64,000 nt of DNA from positions 1 through 64,000 of IMG/VR virus record IMGVR_UViG_3300032294_002797; one strand, given 5' to 3'. The position numbers were made by a program, and so were the translations under genes. Below, piece after piece: positions 53,901 to 63,188 of the stretch. The notes below the pieces were generated by a model. That model did not search any database, was not told where the DNA came from, and saw nothing but the letters and a program-made list of their open reading frames with translations. Each line of letters opens with the position of its first letter. The stretch's first letter is position 1. This DNA is from a virus.

Positions 53901-56900
53901 TTCTATACCTGGGGTAAGCTTATTCCGTATAGACTTTATACAGATGAATATGCTATAAGACTTGATTCTGCTTATAGCGGAATATCTCAAAATGGCAAGA
54001 TTTGCTATTCTGGTAATATTCCTGATTCTGGACATTATTTTCCAGAAATTTTTCAGACCTATAACTTTACTACCTATACAGGTATTTGCCCGATACCTTC
54101 ATTATCTGGAGGCTTTAACGGCTTTGGTATCAGAGAAAATTATAATGATAATGGAGAGTATGTTACGGGACTAGTTACTTTTTATACGGATGTAACATCT
54201 TCTAAGATTTCTATTAGTGCTATAAATGATGAATTTAATTTAGATGAACGAAATACCGATTATCTCAGGATCTATAACCCGGTCACATCCGCGTATAATC
54301 CTCAATTGCCTAGAATAGATACTTATTTCGATATCGATATTTTATCTGACAAAGCTTTTTCTGTAGAAAATTTATTTTTATACCCATCCATATATAATAT
54401 TGTTCATTCCGGTAATATTTCTGTTAATCTAGATCGTAATCATAATCGTAAGAGCTATAGTCCTAAAATAGTAAATAGAATACCCATAGTTTTTGATACT
54501 GTCTATAATTCAAATCAAAATCGCTTACCAAAAAATAACTTTTTTGATATAGAGAGTATCAGCGGAAATAAAATCTACGTTAAGGATGACAGAAGCTATC
54601 TTCTTAAAGAAAGTATTTATCCTGATTATTTTAATCATGCTGTACGAGCATCCTATTTGACCAATGGTTGTTCATTTTTAGGATCTTTATTTCATAATAA
54701 TAATAAGATATATGATATAAGACCCAATTTAAATTTATTTGATCAAGTCTATAATAATGCTACTTTCGAATTTGACAAGAACAAAAAAGAACTCGCTATA
54801 AATTTACCTACTGGTCTTGTAAAAGTATTTGACAATATTGAACTATTCAATTTTGCTGCATTATCTCCTTATATGATTTTTGATACGTCTAAAGTCTACC
54901 ACACAGGCTTCACTGTATTGCAACAAAATATGTCTATCAGAAATACCGATCCCACTCCGGAACAAGATTTTATATTGATGGAAAGATCATTAACAGTTCT
55001 AGCTCCAGATAATATCGAAAGACTAACCTTCAATAGTGATATATTCAGTAATTCGGTGTCAGGGACATGTTCTATTTCGTCTAAATTAGCAAATAGACTT
55101 GCTACCGGATATTTATTAAACTACACAGACAATATATCTAATCAATCTGGTCACCAGGTGTTAAGTATTCAAAACGGATATCAATTATCTGGAGTTATTC
55201 CTCGTAATCATAATATTCTATCATCCACTGGAATTCTTCTAGATGACAGGCTGGGTTTTTCTAGTGTAATATCTACCGGATCTCCGATTCTACTTAGCGG
55301 AGTGAAAACACACAAGATCGTTGACTCCGATGATATTGGGTATACAGAATTTTATAGGATTAATGCCTCTGGATTCCCTGTTCATCACTTGTTATCTAGT
55401 GGTATTTATGGTAAAGGAACTGTTTCTTTGCCATATAAGATTTTTATAGATACAAGCGGATCCAGCACAAATACGAGAATGGTAGAACTTTTATATCTTG
55501 GACATAACCCTAATACTCTAAATTTTTATGGAGTATTGAGCACGTCCGGATCAATGGGAGATTTTTCTATCACACAAATAAAATTAGCTGATCAATTGCA
55601 CATCGATTATTTAAATAAATTAGGTGTTGTTTCCGGCGTAACTCCTGTGATAGATACCGGAACACTAGGCTATGATTCAAATATTAATTGGTCTATACCA
55701 GTTGATAGATATGATATCATTCAGTTGAGAATTGATCCTAATAATATGCCTTCTGGTAATAATGCTTGTTATTTATATGCATATATGCAAGATCCGGCTG
55801 ATCCCTTACCTCTTAAGCTAGATCATCCGTCGCTAGTTAATACTGGCATAGCATACTTTCCTTCTTATAAAGAGATAAATAAATCTTTATTTTATATTTT
55901 ACCAACTATTAATACTACAGTTAAATATTGTAATCTTAATCAACCATATAATAAAAATAATAATATATTTTATAATGGCAATATTATTCAGTTAACTCGC
56001 TTAGATTCTATTAAAAGTTTTCTTAATAAAAATGATCATATTAAATTACAAAAAATTAATGATGTAAATATTATTGGTGGATCGCATATCAATAAAATAA
56101 ATAACAGCAATGAGACCACTCATATAACAGGAATATCTATAGACGGAAAGATCGCCATACCTCCAAATCAATATATGTATGCTAGCAAAGCTTTGTTAGA
56201 AGACACAAACAGACATGTAGACGTATTCTCTACTGGTATTAACACTCGAACTCCTATATCTGGATACATCGATTTTGTAGGGTATAATTCCGGATCGTTT
56301 AACTTAATAGACTATAACAATCTTATAGTGCAGTCTCATGGAGGTTCTACTGCTAGGTGGCCCCAGGATACTGATGGGCATCTTGTTCCTCCTATATTTA
56401 CAGGTATATATTCTGTAGTAGATAATGGTACTTCATCGTGTACCTCTGGAAGATTATGTGTATCAATATCTGGATATAAAAATACTCCTATATCTGATTA
56501 TATGTTATTTGATAAATATTATTATTTTGATTTTATTGATGGTATGCCATCATCTAGTAATCTTTATAAAATTAAAGATAAATTATCATATCAAAAAATA
56601 TCTATAGATATACCATATGATACTAGTTTGATTAATAATTCTGGTCTAGTTTACATAATAGATAGTCACTTTAATATCAAGCCCCACCTGGATCCTAATT
56701 TAAATAATGCCTTTATAAGAAATGTTGCCACGCTTTCTAATGTAAATAATATTGATCTGCTGGAACATACTATACATGCATTTGACGACAGTACTAAAAA
56801 ATGGAACCATATCTTCCATCTGCCTCAAACATTACCAGCATTTTCATCTTATCCCATCTCTGTGTCCATAGGTTCTGCGTTACAATCTGGTAATATTGTC

Positions 56901-59900
56901 AATTATCCAGAAATTCCCAAAATAGGCATTCGTGATGTGTCGGTATTAAAAAATAGAGATTTTGCTATATTTAATCCTGTAACTAATAATATGTCGACCT
57001 ATACTGATACTGATGCGCTTACAGTGAGAGTTAGGATCAGCGGAGGTACTCCTCCATTAAATAGCAATATTTCTATTAATACTCCTAAGATATTTATTAG
57101 CGGAGTAGCGGAATATAGTTTTCTATATTTTGATAGTTTATATGGATATACATCATCTGGCTGGAATATAGGCATCAATATCTATCCGTTTAAAAATACT
57201 GGGGTGTTTCCTATAGCGATTGGTGTCTTTGATGAAACTGGTTCAGATTATAGATATCTTAATTTGAGTATTACTGAAAGACCTATGATAGTACCTACCT
57301 ATCCTACTGGGTATGCATCAGTAACTTCTCCTTATTGGAAGCTATATTTTGATGTTAAAGGTATAGATTTAGGAGTTAATAATCCTAACGATCAAGGATT
57401 ATTCGTTTACGGATCACCCAATGATTTCAGTTATGATTTTGTAAGACATTCATCTTCTGAGCTAGAGCTTATAGGCTATCCAGCTGGTGGTGGATTTTCT
57501 ACTGGTATTTGGAATCCAATAGTTATTGTCAATGATTTTAATAGCGGTCAAATAATAGCTTCGGGTAGTGGTTCTTTACATATATTATCTAGCTTAAATG
57601 ATAGACCTCCATATACTCCACATATTAATAATTTAAATACTAACACATATATAAATTTAGCAAAAGATGAAAATATATCATTTCAGGTGCCGGTTTACGA
57701 AACGGATCAGCAACACTCTTCTATCACCACATCAGTAAATGGAGGAGTATATTTTGGAACAACACGAATCTTTGCTGGTTTTGATCCTGGCCTAAACAGA
57801 TTTAACATAGAATATGTGCCGACTAACACCGGAAATACATCGTATTTATCAGAAACAGCTTATGCTGCTGATAGACTGGTCAATTTCTCGGTATCTCAAC
57901 CTATATATACAAATGGCAATCCGAGTTGGACTACTTATACTTCAGAAAATTATTTGACTAATTTTACTTTTTTCAGACCATTGCTTATAGATACTACTTT
58001 TACCAATACAGTGCCCGAATTTGAAATTGATAAACCGTGGGTATACGAATTTGCTATAGTAGAGGGAGTTTGCAAACATAGGCCCAATCTACCTCCAAGA
58101 GTAACATTATTTAATACTCCTAATTTTGGCACTATAACACACAGATATTTATCTTATAGTTTGTCTTATAGATATGATAATATTAATAAACTGTGGATCG
58201 TAACAGCGCAAGGTAAGCCAGACATATATGGTAAATATGCTCCGTCTACCGGTATATATACTATGAATATTTTTGCTGATGATACATACGGGAGCTATAG
58301 TCGTTCTTCATTCAATATCAAGTACATTCCCACTAATTCTATACAATATATTTTTCCTAATTTATACAATACTCCTAACAATGAATTTTTTATTCAAGCT
58401 GATATCAAGGAGCCAAATAGTGGGGTATACCCGAATATTACATTTGATGGTGAAAATACTATCGATATGAACTATGCTAATATGTACAAAAAGTATAATA
58501 AAGATTTGAATATCTGGGAGGTAGCTGGAACAGGTAATAAATTTGTACAGAAATGGGATTCTAGAATTTTAATAGATAAGACATCTATTAATCCTTCTAT
58601 CACTCTTCAATGCAAAGGCATAGCTACAGATAAGATTACGGCTGTGGCAAAAGTTAATTTACTAGAATTACAAAATACTAATAGAGATATTGTTATTGAT
58701 CAAGCAAAATCAATAAAAATTAGTGGCATTAAAAATTATACCAATCCAGAATCTGGAATTATTATTAAACAAGGTGACGAGCCGTGGACACTGGAATTTG
58801 ATACTATTTTTGGTTTGGAGTCACCATTACATCCTCCTACTATTATTTTACAAAACACTCCAACTTTTTGCACAGGATATGACCCTCGTTTAGATCCCAA
58901 ATATAGCGATGTAATCGATCCGAATTTACAAAATCCATGCTTGTCTTCATCTAGTCCATCTTTCAATGATAATCTTAAAACTTGGCATTTTAAGTTTTCT
59001 GGAGTGCCGTCGTGCTCCTTGTTGGGATCATTACCATTCACGATTACTGCCATAGATACAAATTTGGTATTAGAAAATCCATATATAGAACCACCAGATA
59101 TTGTAGATACTTTATTTACTTATGTTCCTATAGATATTCCTCATCCTGATCCCGTTGTACAAGATAAAGAGGATCCTCAGGAGCAACTATTACTCAAGCC
59201 GCTGTGTGATACATTTTATTTTCGTAAATTAAAATTCGGCCCCAAAGCAAGAGAACAATGTCCACAGCCAACTGGTTTAACTGGGATAATTATTAGCGGC
59301 AGTTTACCATCTGGCTTAAGCTATACTATTAATTATCCATCTTATTTATTAGATAATCCTTTTAACGCTCCGCTATATAATAACTTACAGAGTGGAGAAG
59401 TTATTATCCAAGGATATCCTTTGTCTTTTGCTCCCAATGGTGCTGCATACGATGAAACTTTCGGCATTACAGTGGTAGACGCAAGAAATAATAGCGGATC
59501 TAAGGTTCTAACTTTTAATCAGACAGTTTCTATCAATGATCCTAACATTAGCATAGCAGTTTACTTCGATAGTGATAAGCCGGTATTTACACCATCTACC
59601 GGACTACAAATTTTACCACTACAGGGAACGTATAGATGGAAACCAGAGCCTATTGTTGATGAATTAGAATGTCGTAGTATATTACCTAATAATACATGTC
59701 CAACTAAGATTATCCCATATAGTGGACAAGAAGAACCAGACTCACTTCTATTTTTGCTGATGAATGAAACTAATAATTTTGGTATCCAGTCAGAAGATCT
59801 TGTGATAGGGAATGAAGTTTATATCAGAATAAATCAAGATGTCAGTAATTCGAATAATGGAAGATATTCTTTAAAGAAAACTACTTCGAGTTTTCCTGGA

Positions 59901-62018
59901 TCTCCAGTTCCATCTAATCTGTGGTATGTAAATACAAAAGAAGCTTTTCAACCCAGAACCGGATTAGTTGATATTGTAGTAGGAAATTATAAATTTGAAA
60001 ATATCAGTGACTTGAATAATTTATTTAATGGAGATATACAATATAATTTTGGATGCTTATTGGGTAATGGATCCATAGGAAACGATGGACTGAACAATAA
60101 GCTGGGCATTAAAGGATATCTAAGTCCCGGTTTTAGCGGATATCTGCCCACAAATGGAGCATGGAAGTCGAATGATGTTAGATTAACAGGTCTACGTTTT
60201 ATAAATATTGATTCTTCTAATACTAGAACCAATATAGCATATACTAATTGCTGGGAAACAGGATATTTAAGGATCAGCGGAGTTGTATTGCCGAGGCCGT
60301 ATGTGGAAATAACGGATCCTCCACCAGCGGCTAATAATAATTTTAGTTGGGATGGTTCGTCTTTTGCTTTAGATACTAGACTATCATTTGGTAATACTCA
60401 GCTGGAAAGAGGCATCGTAGAAAATCTGCGTAATGGAACAGCAAACTACTTATTGACCAATATGTATACCAATCAAACAGAATTATCCGGCTCTCAGTCG
60501 ATATCCCTGACTAGCCCAGTGGCTATCAATTTAACATCTGCTATTTTGGGTAATGCCGCTCGTGGCACAGGCACTGTATTTAAATTAGACATAGAATCAC
60601 CATCTAATTCTACTTTTCCAACCTTTAATGTTCAGGCTAGGCCGGGTGCTATCCCATCCACATATTTCTGGGTACATAAGGCTACCGCTACACCAGTTAC
60701 AAAACCTTCTCAATCATCATTACCTCCTATTATCCCTTGCATACCTGAATATATTAGTATAGTTAGTGGAGATATTATTAATAATATTAGTCCATCTATT
60801 TATGGCATAGATGGTTCTGCATACGGAGGATACATTCCTCACGATATTTGTTTTCCAGAGCCTCCTACCTGCTCTAATAACGAATTATATTATACTAGCG
60901 GAGGATCTCCATGGTTAGCTAAGAATTATCTTCCCATTATATCTGGCATTATACTAGAGTCTATAAATACTAAAAATAATTTTAAAACCACAGGTAGTTA
61001 CAACTCTTCGGCTCAAACTGTTTTAATTAGCAATATCAATAATGTATTATTAGAGGGAAATCTAATAAATATAACAATTACCAAAACAGAATGGAATAAC
61101 GAGATAACTGTCGTTGATTCATTTATAACAGAGCTATCTTCAACCAATATAGTCGGAAATAATGTTGTATTCTATAATAAAATTTATACTAATATAGGAC
61201 AGAGCGCTTTGATGATAGATATTAAATTTCTAAATCAAATTAAAGATATAGATACTATTAATAATTTAGTTACTGTTTATCATAATAATCTAAATCTATC
61301 AATTAATGATAATATAGCCATGAGTTCTGTTAGTGGATCTACATCATTAAATGCTATCGATTCTCCTGGAGTGCCCTATATTGCCGTCATAGATAATACA
61401 GGATTAATAATTAGCACTAATCTATATAATAATTTCAACATAGGCAATTATGTAAATATATACAAAATCATAGAAGATAATATTAAAATTATGCCAAATA
61501 ATATATCTTCAGATCAAGAAGGTGTTTATGATTTCAAAATCTCTGGAAGAGCCAATATTTTATATGGTAACTATTTTTATCGTATTATGACTAAAGAAAA
61601 TATAAATATGCCTATATTTAGTAATATTAGTACAAATATTGTTCCTAAAAAATATGAAAAAGACATTCCTATGGTGGTTAGTAAGCCATTAGAGATACTG
61701 TCGGCCTCTGTTACTTGGCCTTCAGCATCTAATAGTTGGACTGTTACCCTAGAGATAGATGGGGGCAGACTGCCAGCTCTGTCTGAAACTATTGATGTCA
61801 GAATAGACCTAGATGGTACTGAAAATTATGTTCGCTGTGGGTTTAGAAGATTTCCTATAAATAAAGATAAAGATATATTTAATCCGATAAATAATACTAC
61901 TATTATTACTTTATCTTCTATTCCTAATACGGTGGATTGGGGTAACCAATCAGCATTTCATATTAGGGTTTCCGATAGCACCGGCACAGATACCGTACTT
62001 ATATTGAAGGATACATGA
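47946..62018 (+). CDS. Giant tail-fibre/adhesin-like protein, 4,690 aa
   Basis: One uninterrupted 14-kb frame. N-terminus: IEKGPVGDTGPQGPKGEPGK collagen-like repeat (residues about 50-75), then fibre repeats with ITSGGTNNT and ISKGGTSNS, two DADLLDGRHGSFY / NADLLDNAHGSFY units, and YadA-head-like NSISIGQHN, SATIGSRNMASGDNS and SVAMGSYG near 650-710. Near 1310-1430: cadherin/PIG-like domain (SDSDHGELKY, LVFNSQTISFSGTPD). Many FSGTPxNNG/ISGVP-type Ig-like units follow. No protease or enzyme domain seen. Probably host recognition or decoration of tail tip; the single frame may be processed. Confidence 0.85.
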   Translation: MSIVSVQEQFQPSRYLVISNLSNSQEISTTRVLVSDLRTNTINLVTIEKGPVGDTGPQGPKGEPGKDGLIFNVLPITSGGTNNTNFDTNYLISYDGNKLVSSPYTVNDIVNLSNATNNSITGIIAGSGIQRTIGPNNTSILDVKIGDGLRISNSTIVVDDSVVRATGVNINQLIGTLPISKGGTSNSSYSVNRLIYYNGSSFSSFPLNTGNIVVSGSTINIVAGSGLIGGGLTTVPNGTVVLEIGPSSDILVEENSISLTPVGSPGTYTKITTDDKGRVISGSSLTIQDIIALLGYTPWHAGNDGESSGLDADLLDGRHGSFYQNANNLSGTLNLDRLPNLHSQSQVGTKFVINTKGLIEDVYLADSQDIISSLGYRPLNAESDDTKLGSLNIIGNLITSAGDVSLYDNLPLLGTNRPNILPSEPRGFTFNYGGSFTNKTGILAYYPTDNQLRLITNIFGSGSSIDANDINQDDINGGDAQSIYIIENLQGDTSTVLFREIADQLYISTNTSQTIYGFKRFLADLEVASQLRILGDNATPTRPPLSVGNNNLLVTNLNADLLDNAHGSFYRNAANITGSFSYNNVTFDHIQGENNFIPKFTDPREPSRQITASNILQRSNGDIEISNERNLIVGLDDNVTDSASINTLTVGENNFTSSENSISIGQHNILAGFNSATIGSRNMASGDNSIATNLGSTTRSDQSVAMGSYGITEVPNQFAFGAFRTVGSGNQILEHGQYSTVAAYLRGTETDGNWRSMTPIINLPKDKTIAFNIELLINKGLSSGVGHFLFESGIINNATYRNPLNITEILNSTTVPNSGTKIQVFNNSQLRRHYHFWNYTNPVRPESPTRVGQYINCLDAPNRELDISIRHLPTYHMYTPTQVHISGIFEKTFDGNLILDVSKPRYSGIFTQSFTSPHISIYSKNHGVVQDSEVDIEFVSSSKYFLPKKRYKALLSGQDSFFVSSPEWRGVKQTLNNETKIYIQNTSEYNKLFAFDFIASISNNIITLPIGTVNNAGYRIDQIAKNNMNIKLVQPYSNIAYNRIIQSISGNKLFINYPLYSDSPNPQQFTGDIRVILDNYSFFVYKECDSLYINSEFQNIKDAKATNTAQFFPDARFSFVNDGGSGTVINPQDALLYSNQNNSIEIAVDDIDQNGIFDLDDVTNVATNNNPFIFSISIPYNITNISDGSVVSVRPVFNNNTGTLNLYHRNTYNCSYSSTYSDLNKHSGCYIRWKDDSNYHRISIFDSGNKPVNFISNPPSFELSNGYLSDNNKFFNIQQSGNRYYLYTNTSFDYETNNIIPIRVKASSHKDNIAPNFEKILYIYIQNQQENPLVAKPIGNFNIYANDIFEYNVPSDTFSDSDHGELKYSAEIKGGHSLPRWLVFNSQTISFSGTPDICDIGAYSIDLIATDEDGLSITDNFIIEVADNPVSTMEVFAYDVSNILRTENIYLTQNHLEENAPPATLVGELRHIGGYNPYITFLTAENNFSGILNKNSDIVTKCKPILQHYIPASISGSPEFLSIYSDVSLKDNLNNTLGSGYKVKNVYKPTIFSGTPINNGKIIFDNTNFDYSVSTLFTNQLLPMRNVNPSFGSRMRIGSFNDYSATLTNGLLQEKRGSDIELILTENNEVINHNMNELLISYYIEEEDRFNDICSENEVDKLIYTNYHEYKNISWSTKNMYSWLFTESEDSNLVPENNVLQNLQSENISNLESISYPPTYTNIELLTENYENINDEAYFSLTDNIVDYVWYSDDPIKIYRQFHNNIDRSFIDNKSPNYPLNPLQQLYYSNDTIGLLQSNIDYTRDNNQLNYAHDYWYFDKELNNAVLYVDKLGSDDNAHFITEQRIYAGAYIDSAPYEYGLLITEDGHGIISNTKTHHGSRIELSDRYEILESINIFNDNGKIFLDSSIDSLLCENNDLVVHDYAISAKSGTAYILFPGKNNQIKINYPNRASLSANRIGHGQQGYYEDQLSLLPTSLKFTEPNFFYTWGKLIPYRLYTDEYAIRLDSAYSGISQNGKICYSGNIPDSGHYFPEIFQTYNFTTYTGICPIPSLSGGFNGFGIRENYNDNGEYVTGLVTFYTDVTSSKISISAINDEFNLDERNTDYLRIYNPVTSAYNPQLPRIDTYFDIDILSDKAFSVENLFLYPSIYNIVHSGNISVNLDRNHNRKSYSPKIVNRIPIVFDTVYNSNQNRLPKNNFFDIESISGNKIYVKDDRSYLLKESIYPDYFNHAVRASYLTNGCSFLGSLFHNNNKIYDIRPNLNLFDQVYNNATFEFDKNKKELAINLPTGLVKVFDNIELFNFAALSPYMIFDTSKVYHTGFTVLQQNMSIRNTDPTPEQDFILMERSLTVLAPDNIERLTFNSDIFSNSVSGTCSISSKLANRLATGYLLNYTDNISNQSGHQVLSIQNGYQLSGVIPRNHNILSSTGILLDDRLGFSSVISTGSPILLSGVKTHKIVDSDDIGYTEFYRINASGFPVHHLLSSGIYGKGTVSLPYKIFIDTSGSSTNTRMVELLYLGHNPNTLNFYGVLSTSGSMGDFSITQIKLADQLHIDYLNKLGVVSGVTPVIDTGTLGYDSNINWSIPVDRYDIIQLRIDPNNMPSGNNACYLYAYMQDPADPLPLKLDHPSLVNTGIAYFPSYKEINKSLFYILPTINTTVKYCNLNQPYNKNNNIFYNGNIIQLTRLDSIKSFLNKNDHIKLQKINDVNIIGGSHINKINNSNETTHITGISIDGKIAIPPNQYMYASKALLEDTNRHVDVFSTGINTRTPISGYIDFVGYNSGSFNLIDYNNLIVQSHGGSTARWPQDTDGHLVPPIFTGIYSVVDNGTSSCTSGRLCVSISGYKNTPISDYMLFDKYYYFDFIDGMPSSSNLYKIKDKLSYQKISIDIPYDTSLINNSGLVYIIDSHFNIKPHLDPNLNNAFIRNVATLSNVNNIDLLEHTIHAFDDSTKKWNHIFHLPQTLPAFSSYPISVSIGSALQSGNIVNYPEIPKIGIRDVSVLKNRDFAIFNPVTNNMSTYTDTDALTVRVRISGGTPPLNSNISINTPKIFISGVAEYSFLYFDSLYGYTSSGWNIGINIYPFKNTGVFPIAIGVFDETGSDYRYLNLSITERPMIVPTYPTGYASVTSPYWKLYFDVKGIDLGVNNPNDQGLFVYGSPNDFSYDFVRHSSSELELIGYPAGGGFSTGIWNPIVIVNDFNSGQIIASGSGSLHILSSLNDRPPYTPHINNLNTNTYINLAKDENISFQVPVYETDQQHSSITTSVNGGVYFGTTRIFAGFDPGLNRFNIEYVPTNTGNTSYLSETAYAADRLVNFSVSQPIYTNGNPSWTTYTSENYLTNFTFFRPLLIDTTFTNTVPEFEIDKPWVYEFAIVEGVCKHRPNLPPRVTLFNTPNFGTITHRYLSYSLSYRYDNINKLWIVTAQGKPDIYGKYAPSTGIYTMNIFADDTYGSYSRSSFNIKYIPTNSIQYIFPNLYNTPNNEFFIQADIKEPNSGVYPNITFDGENTIDMNYANMYKKYNKDLNIWEVAGTGNKFVQKWDSRILIDKTSINPSITLQCKGIATDKITAVAKVNLLELQNTNRDIVIDQAKSIKISGIKNYTNPESGIIIKQGDEPWTLEFDTIFGLESPLHPPTIILQNTPTFCTGYDPRLDPKYSDVIDPNLQNPCLSSSSPSFNDNLKTWHFKFSGVPSCSLLGSLPFTITAIDTNLVLENPYIEPPDIVDTLFTYVPIDIPHPDPVVQDKEDPQEQLLLKPLCDTFYFRKLKFGPKAREQCPQPTGLTGIIISGSLPSGLSYTINYPSYLLDNPFNAPLYNNLQSGEVIIQGYPLSFAPNGAAYDETFGITVVDARNNSGSKVLTFNQTVSINDPNISIAVYFDSDKPVFTPSTGLQILPLQGTYRWKPEPIVDELECRSILPNNTCPTKIIPYSGQEEPDSLLFLLMNETNNFGIQSEDLVIGNEVYIRINQDVSNSNNGRYSLKKTTSSFPGSPVPSNLWYVNTKEAFQPRTGLVDIVVGNYKFENISDLNNLFNGDIQYNFGCLLGNGSIGNDGLNNKLGIKGYLSPGFSGYLPTNGAWKSNDVRLTGLRFINIDSSNTRTNIAYTNCWETGYLRISGVVLPRPYVEITDPPPAANNNFSWDGSSFALDTRLSFGNTQLERGIVENLRNGTANYLLTNMYTNQTELSGSQSISLTSPVAINLTSAILGNAARGTGTVFKLDIESPSNSTFPTFNVQARPGAIPSTYFWVHKATATPVTKPSQSSLPPIIPCIPEYISIVSGDIINNISPSIYGIDGSAYGGYIPHDICFPEPPTCSNNELYYTSGGSPWLAKNYLPIISGIILESINTKNNFKTTGSYNSSAQTVLISNINNVLLEGNLINITITKTEWNNEITVVDSFITELSSTNIVGNNVVFYNKIYTNIGQSALMIDIKFLNQIKDIDTINNLVTVYHNNLNLSINDNIAMSSVSGSTSLNAIDSPGVPYIAVIDNTGLIISTNLYNNFNIGNYVNIYKIIEDNIKIMPNNISSDQEGVYDFKISGRANILYGNYFYRIMTKENINMPIFSNISTNIVPKKYEKDIPMVVSKPLEILSASVTWPSASNSWTVTLEIDGGRLPALSETIDVRIDLDGTENYVRCGFRRFPINKDKDIFNPINNTTIITLSSIPNTVDWGNQSAFHIRVSDSTGTDTVLILKDT

Positions 62019-62019
62019 T

Positions 62020-63186
62020 ATGCCTACTATCAATGTGATTACTCCAGAAAATAAATTACTCATTATCAATACTACAGAAAGCTCTGAAGATGTTCGTTCA
62101 TCCACAGTAAATATAAACGATAATTTTACTAGGACTATTGCTATTGTTGATATAGAAAGAGGTTTACAAGGACCACCAGGATCCGGCCTACCAGGTCCTC
62201 AAGGAGATAAGGGAGAGAAGGGAGACAAGGGTGATAGTATAGTTGGGCCTATTGGACCCATGGGACCACCTGGTTCCGGAATATCTGTGTTAAAATTGAC
62301 TGATTTTATTAATACAATTTCTTTAAGCGGAATATCTGATACATTACGAATAGCTGGTAATAATGGAACATCTATTGCTCTCGACAGTAATAGTAATACA
62401 TTGACTATTTCTTCACCAAATATAGTTGGGATCTATGCTCCTGTGAGTCATCAACACAATGTTGCTCAAATTACAAATTTTAACGAAGGAGTCGATGACA
62501 GAGTTTATAATCTTTTAGAAAGCGGAGATTATATATCATTATCTTATCATGATGATGATTTTAATAAACTACTAATAAGTGTTTCCGGATTAGATATTGG
62601 CACAGACGTACAAGCCCACTCTTCTGCTCTAGATTCTATATCTAGTTTGTCCATCTATTCCGGCGCTATGTTGTATGGAAATAGTAATACAGGCTTCAGA
62701 TTAATTACAGCTACTAGCCAAGCAGTAAAACTATTAAATGATGGTACGGCTCAAGAACAACGCAATACACTCGGCTTAGGCTCGTCCGCGATATATGACC
62801 AATCATATTTTGCAAAAATTAATGGCGGCAATAGTTTCACAGGAACTCAGTCTTTGGGCGACGGTGAACTAAATAGATTTTCTGCCAGTATTAATTATCA
62901 AACTACTAATAATTATATTGTCGAACAAAACGATAACGGTAAAATTATAGCACTAGACCACAATGATAGTTTTATTAATGTGAGTTTTTCAAATAATATT
63001 ACCAATGGATTTAATTGTCTGGTAGCCCAATTAGGGTCGGGGCAAGTGAGATTTTCCGGCACCATATTAAATAGATATAATCACACCAAACTAGTTGGAC
63101 AATACTCTATAGCTACTATTGTTAAAATTGCTACAGCTAAATTATTATTATCGGGAGATACAACAGCATTAAATAGTGGACCATAA
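62020..63186 (+). CDS. Collagen-like tail fibre protein, 388 aa
   Basis: Starts 1 nt after the giant gene. The first 50 residues (MPTINVITPENKLLIINTTE ... TRTIAIVDIERG) resemble the N-terminus of the giant protein, suggesting a shared attachment module. Then GPPGSGLPGPQGDKGEKGDK and GPIGPMGPPGSG, G-x-y repeats forming a triple helix (residues about 52-88), and a beta-rich distal part with SGVQ-like tail-spike motifs and a Cys. Ends ALNSGP. Trimeric fibre likely. Confidence 0.85.
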   Translation: MPTINVITPENKLLIINTTESSEDVRSSTVNINDNFTRTIAIVDIERGLQGPPGSGLPGPQGDKGEKGDKGDSIVGPIGPMGPPGSGISVLKLTDFINTISLSGISDTLRIAGNNGTSIALDSNSNTLTISSPNIVGIYAPVSHQHNVAQITNFNEGVDDRVYNLLESGDYISLSYHDDDFNKLLISVSGLDIGTDVQAHSSALDSISSLSIYSGAMLYGNSNTGFRLITATSQAVKLLNDGTAQEQRNTLGLGSSAIYDQSYFAKINGGNSFTGTQSLGDGELNRFSASINYQTTNNYIVEQNDNGKIIALDHNDSFINVSFSNNITNGFNCLVAQLGSGQVRFSGTILNRYNHTKLVGQYSIATIVKIATAKLLLSGDTTALNSGP

Positions 63187-63188
63187 TT

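Noticed and set aside
47946-62018. Tail tape-measure protein
   Set aside because: Despite its size the protein is beta-rich with collagen-like and Ig-like parts rather than helical with membrane segments.
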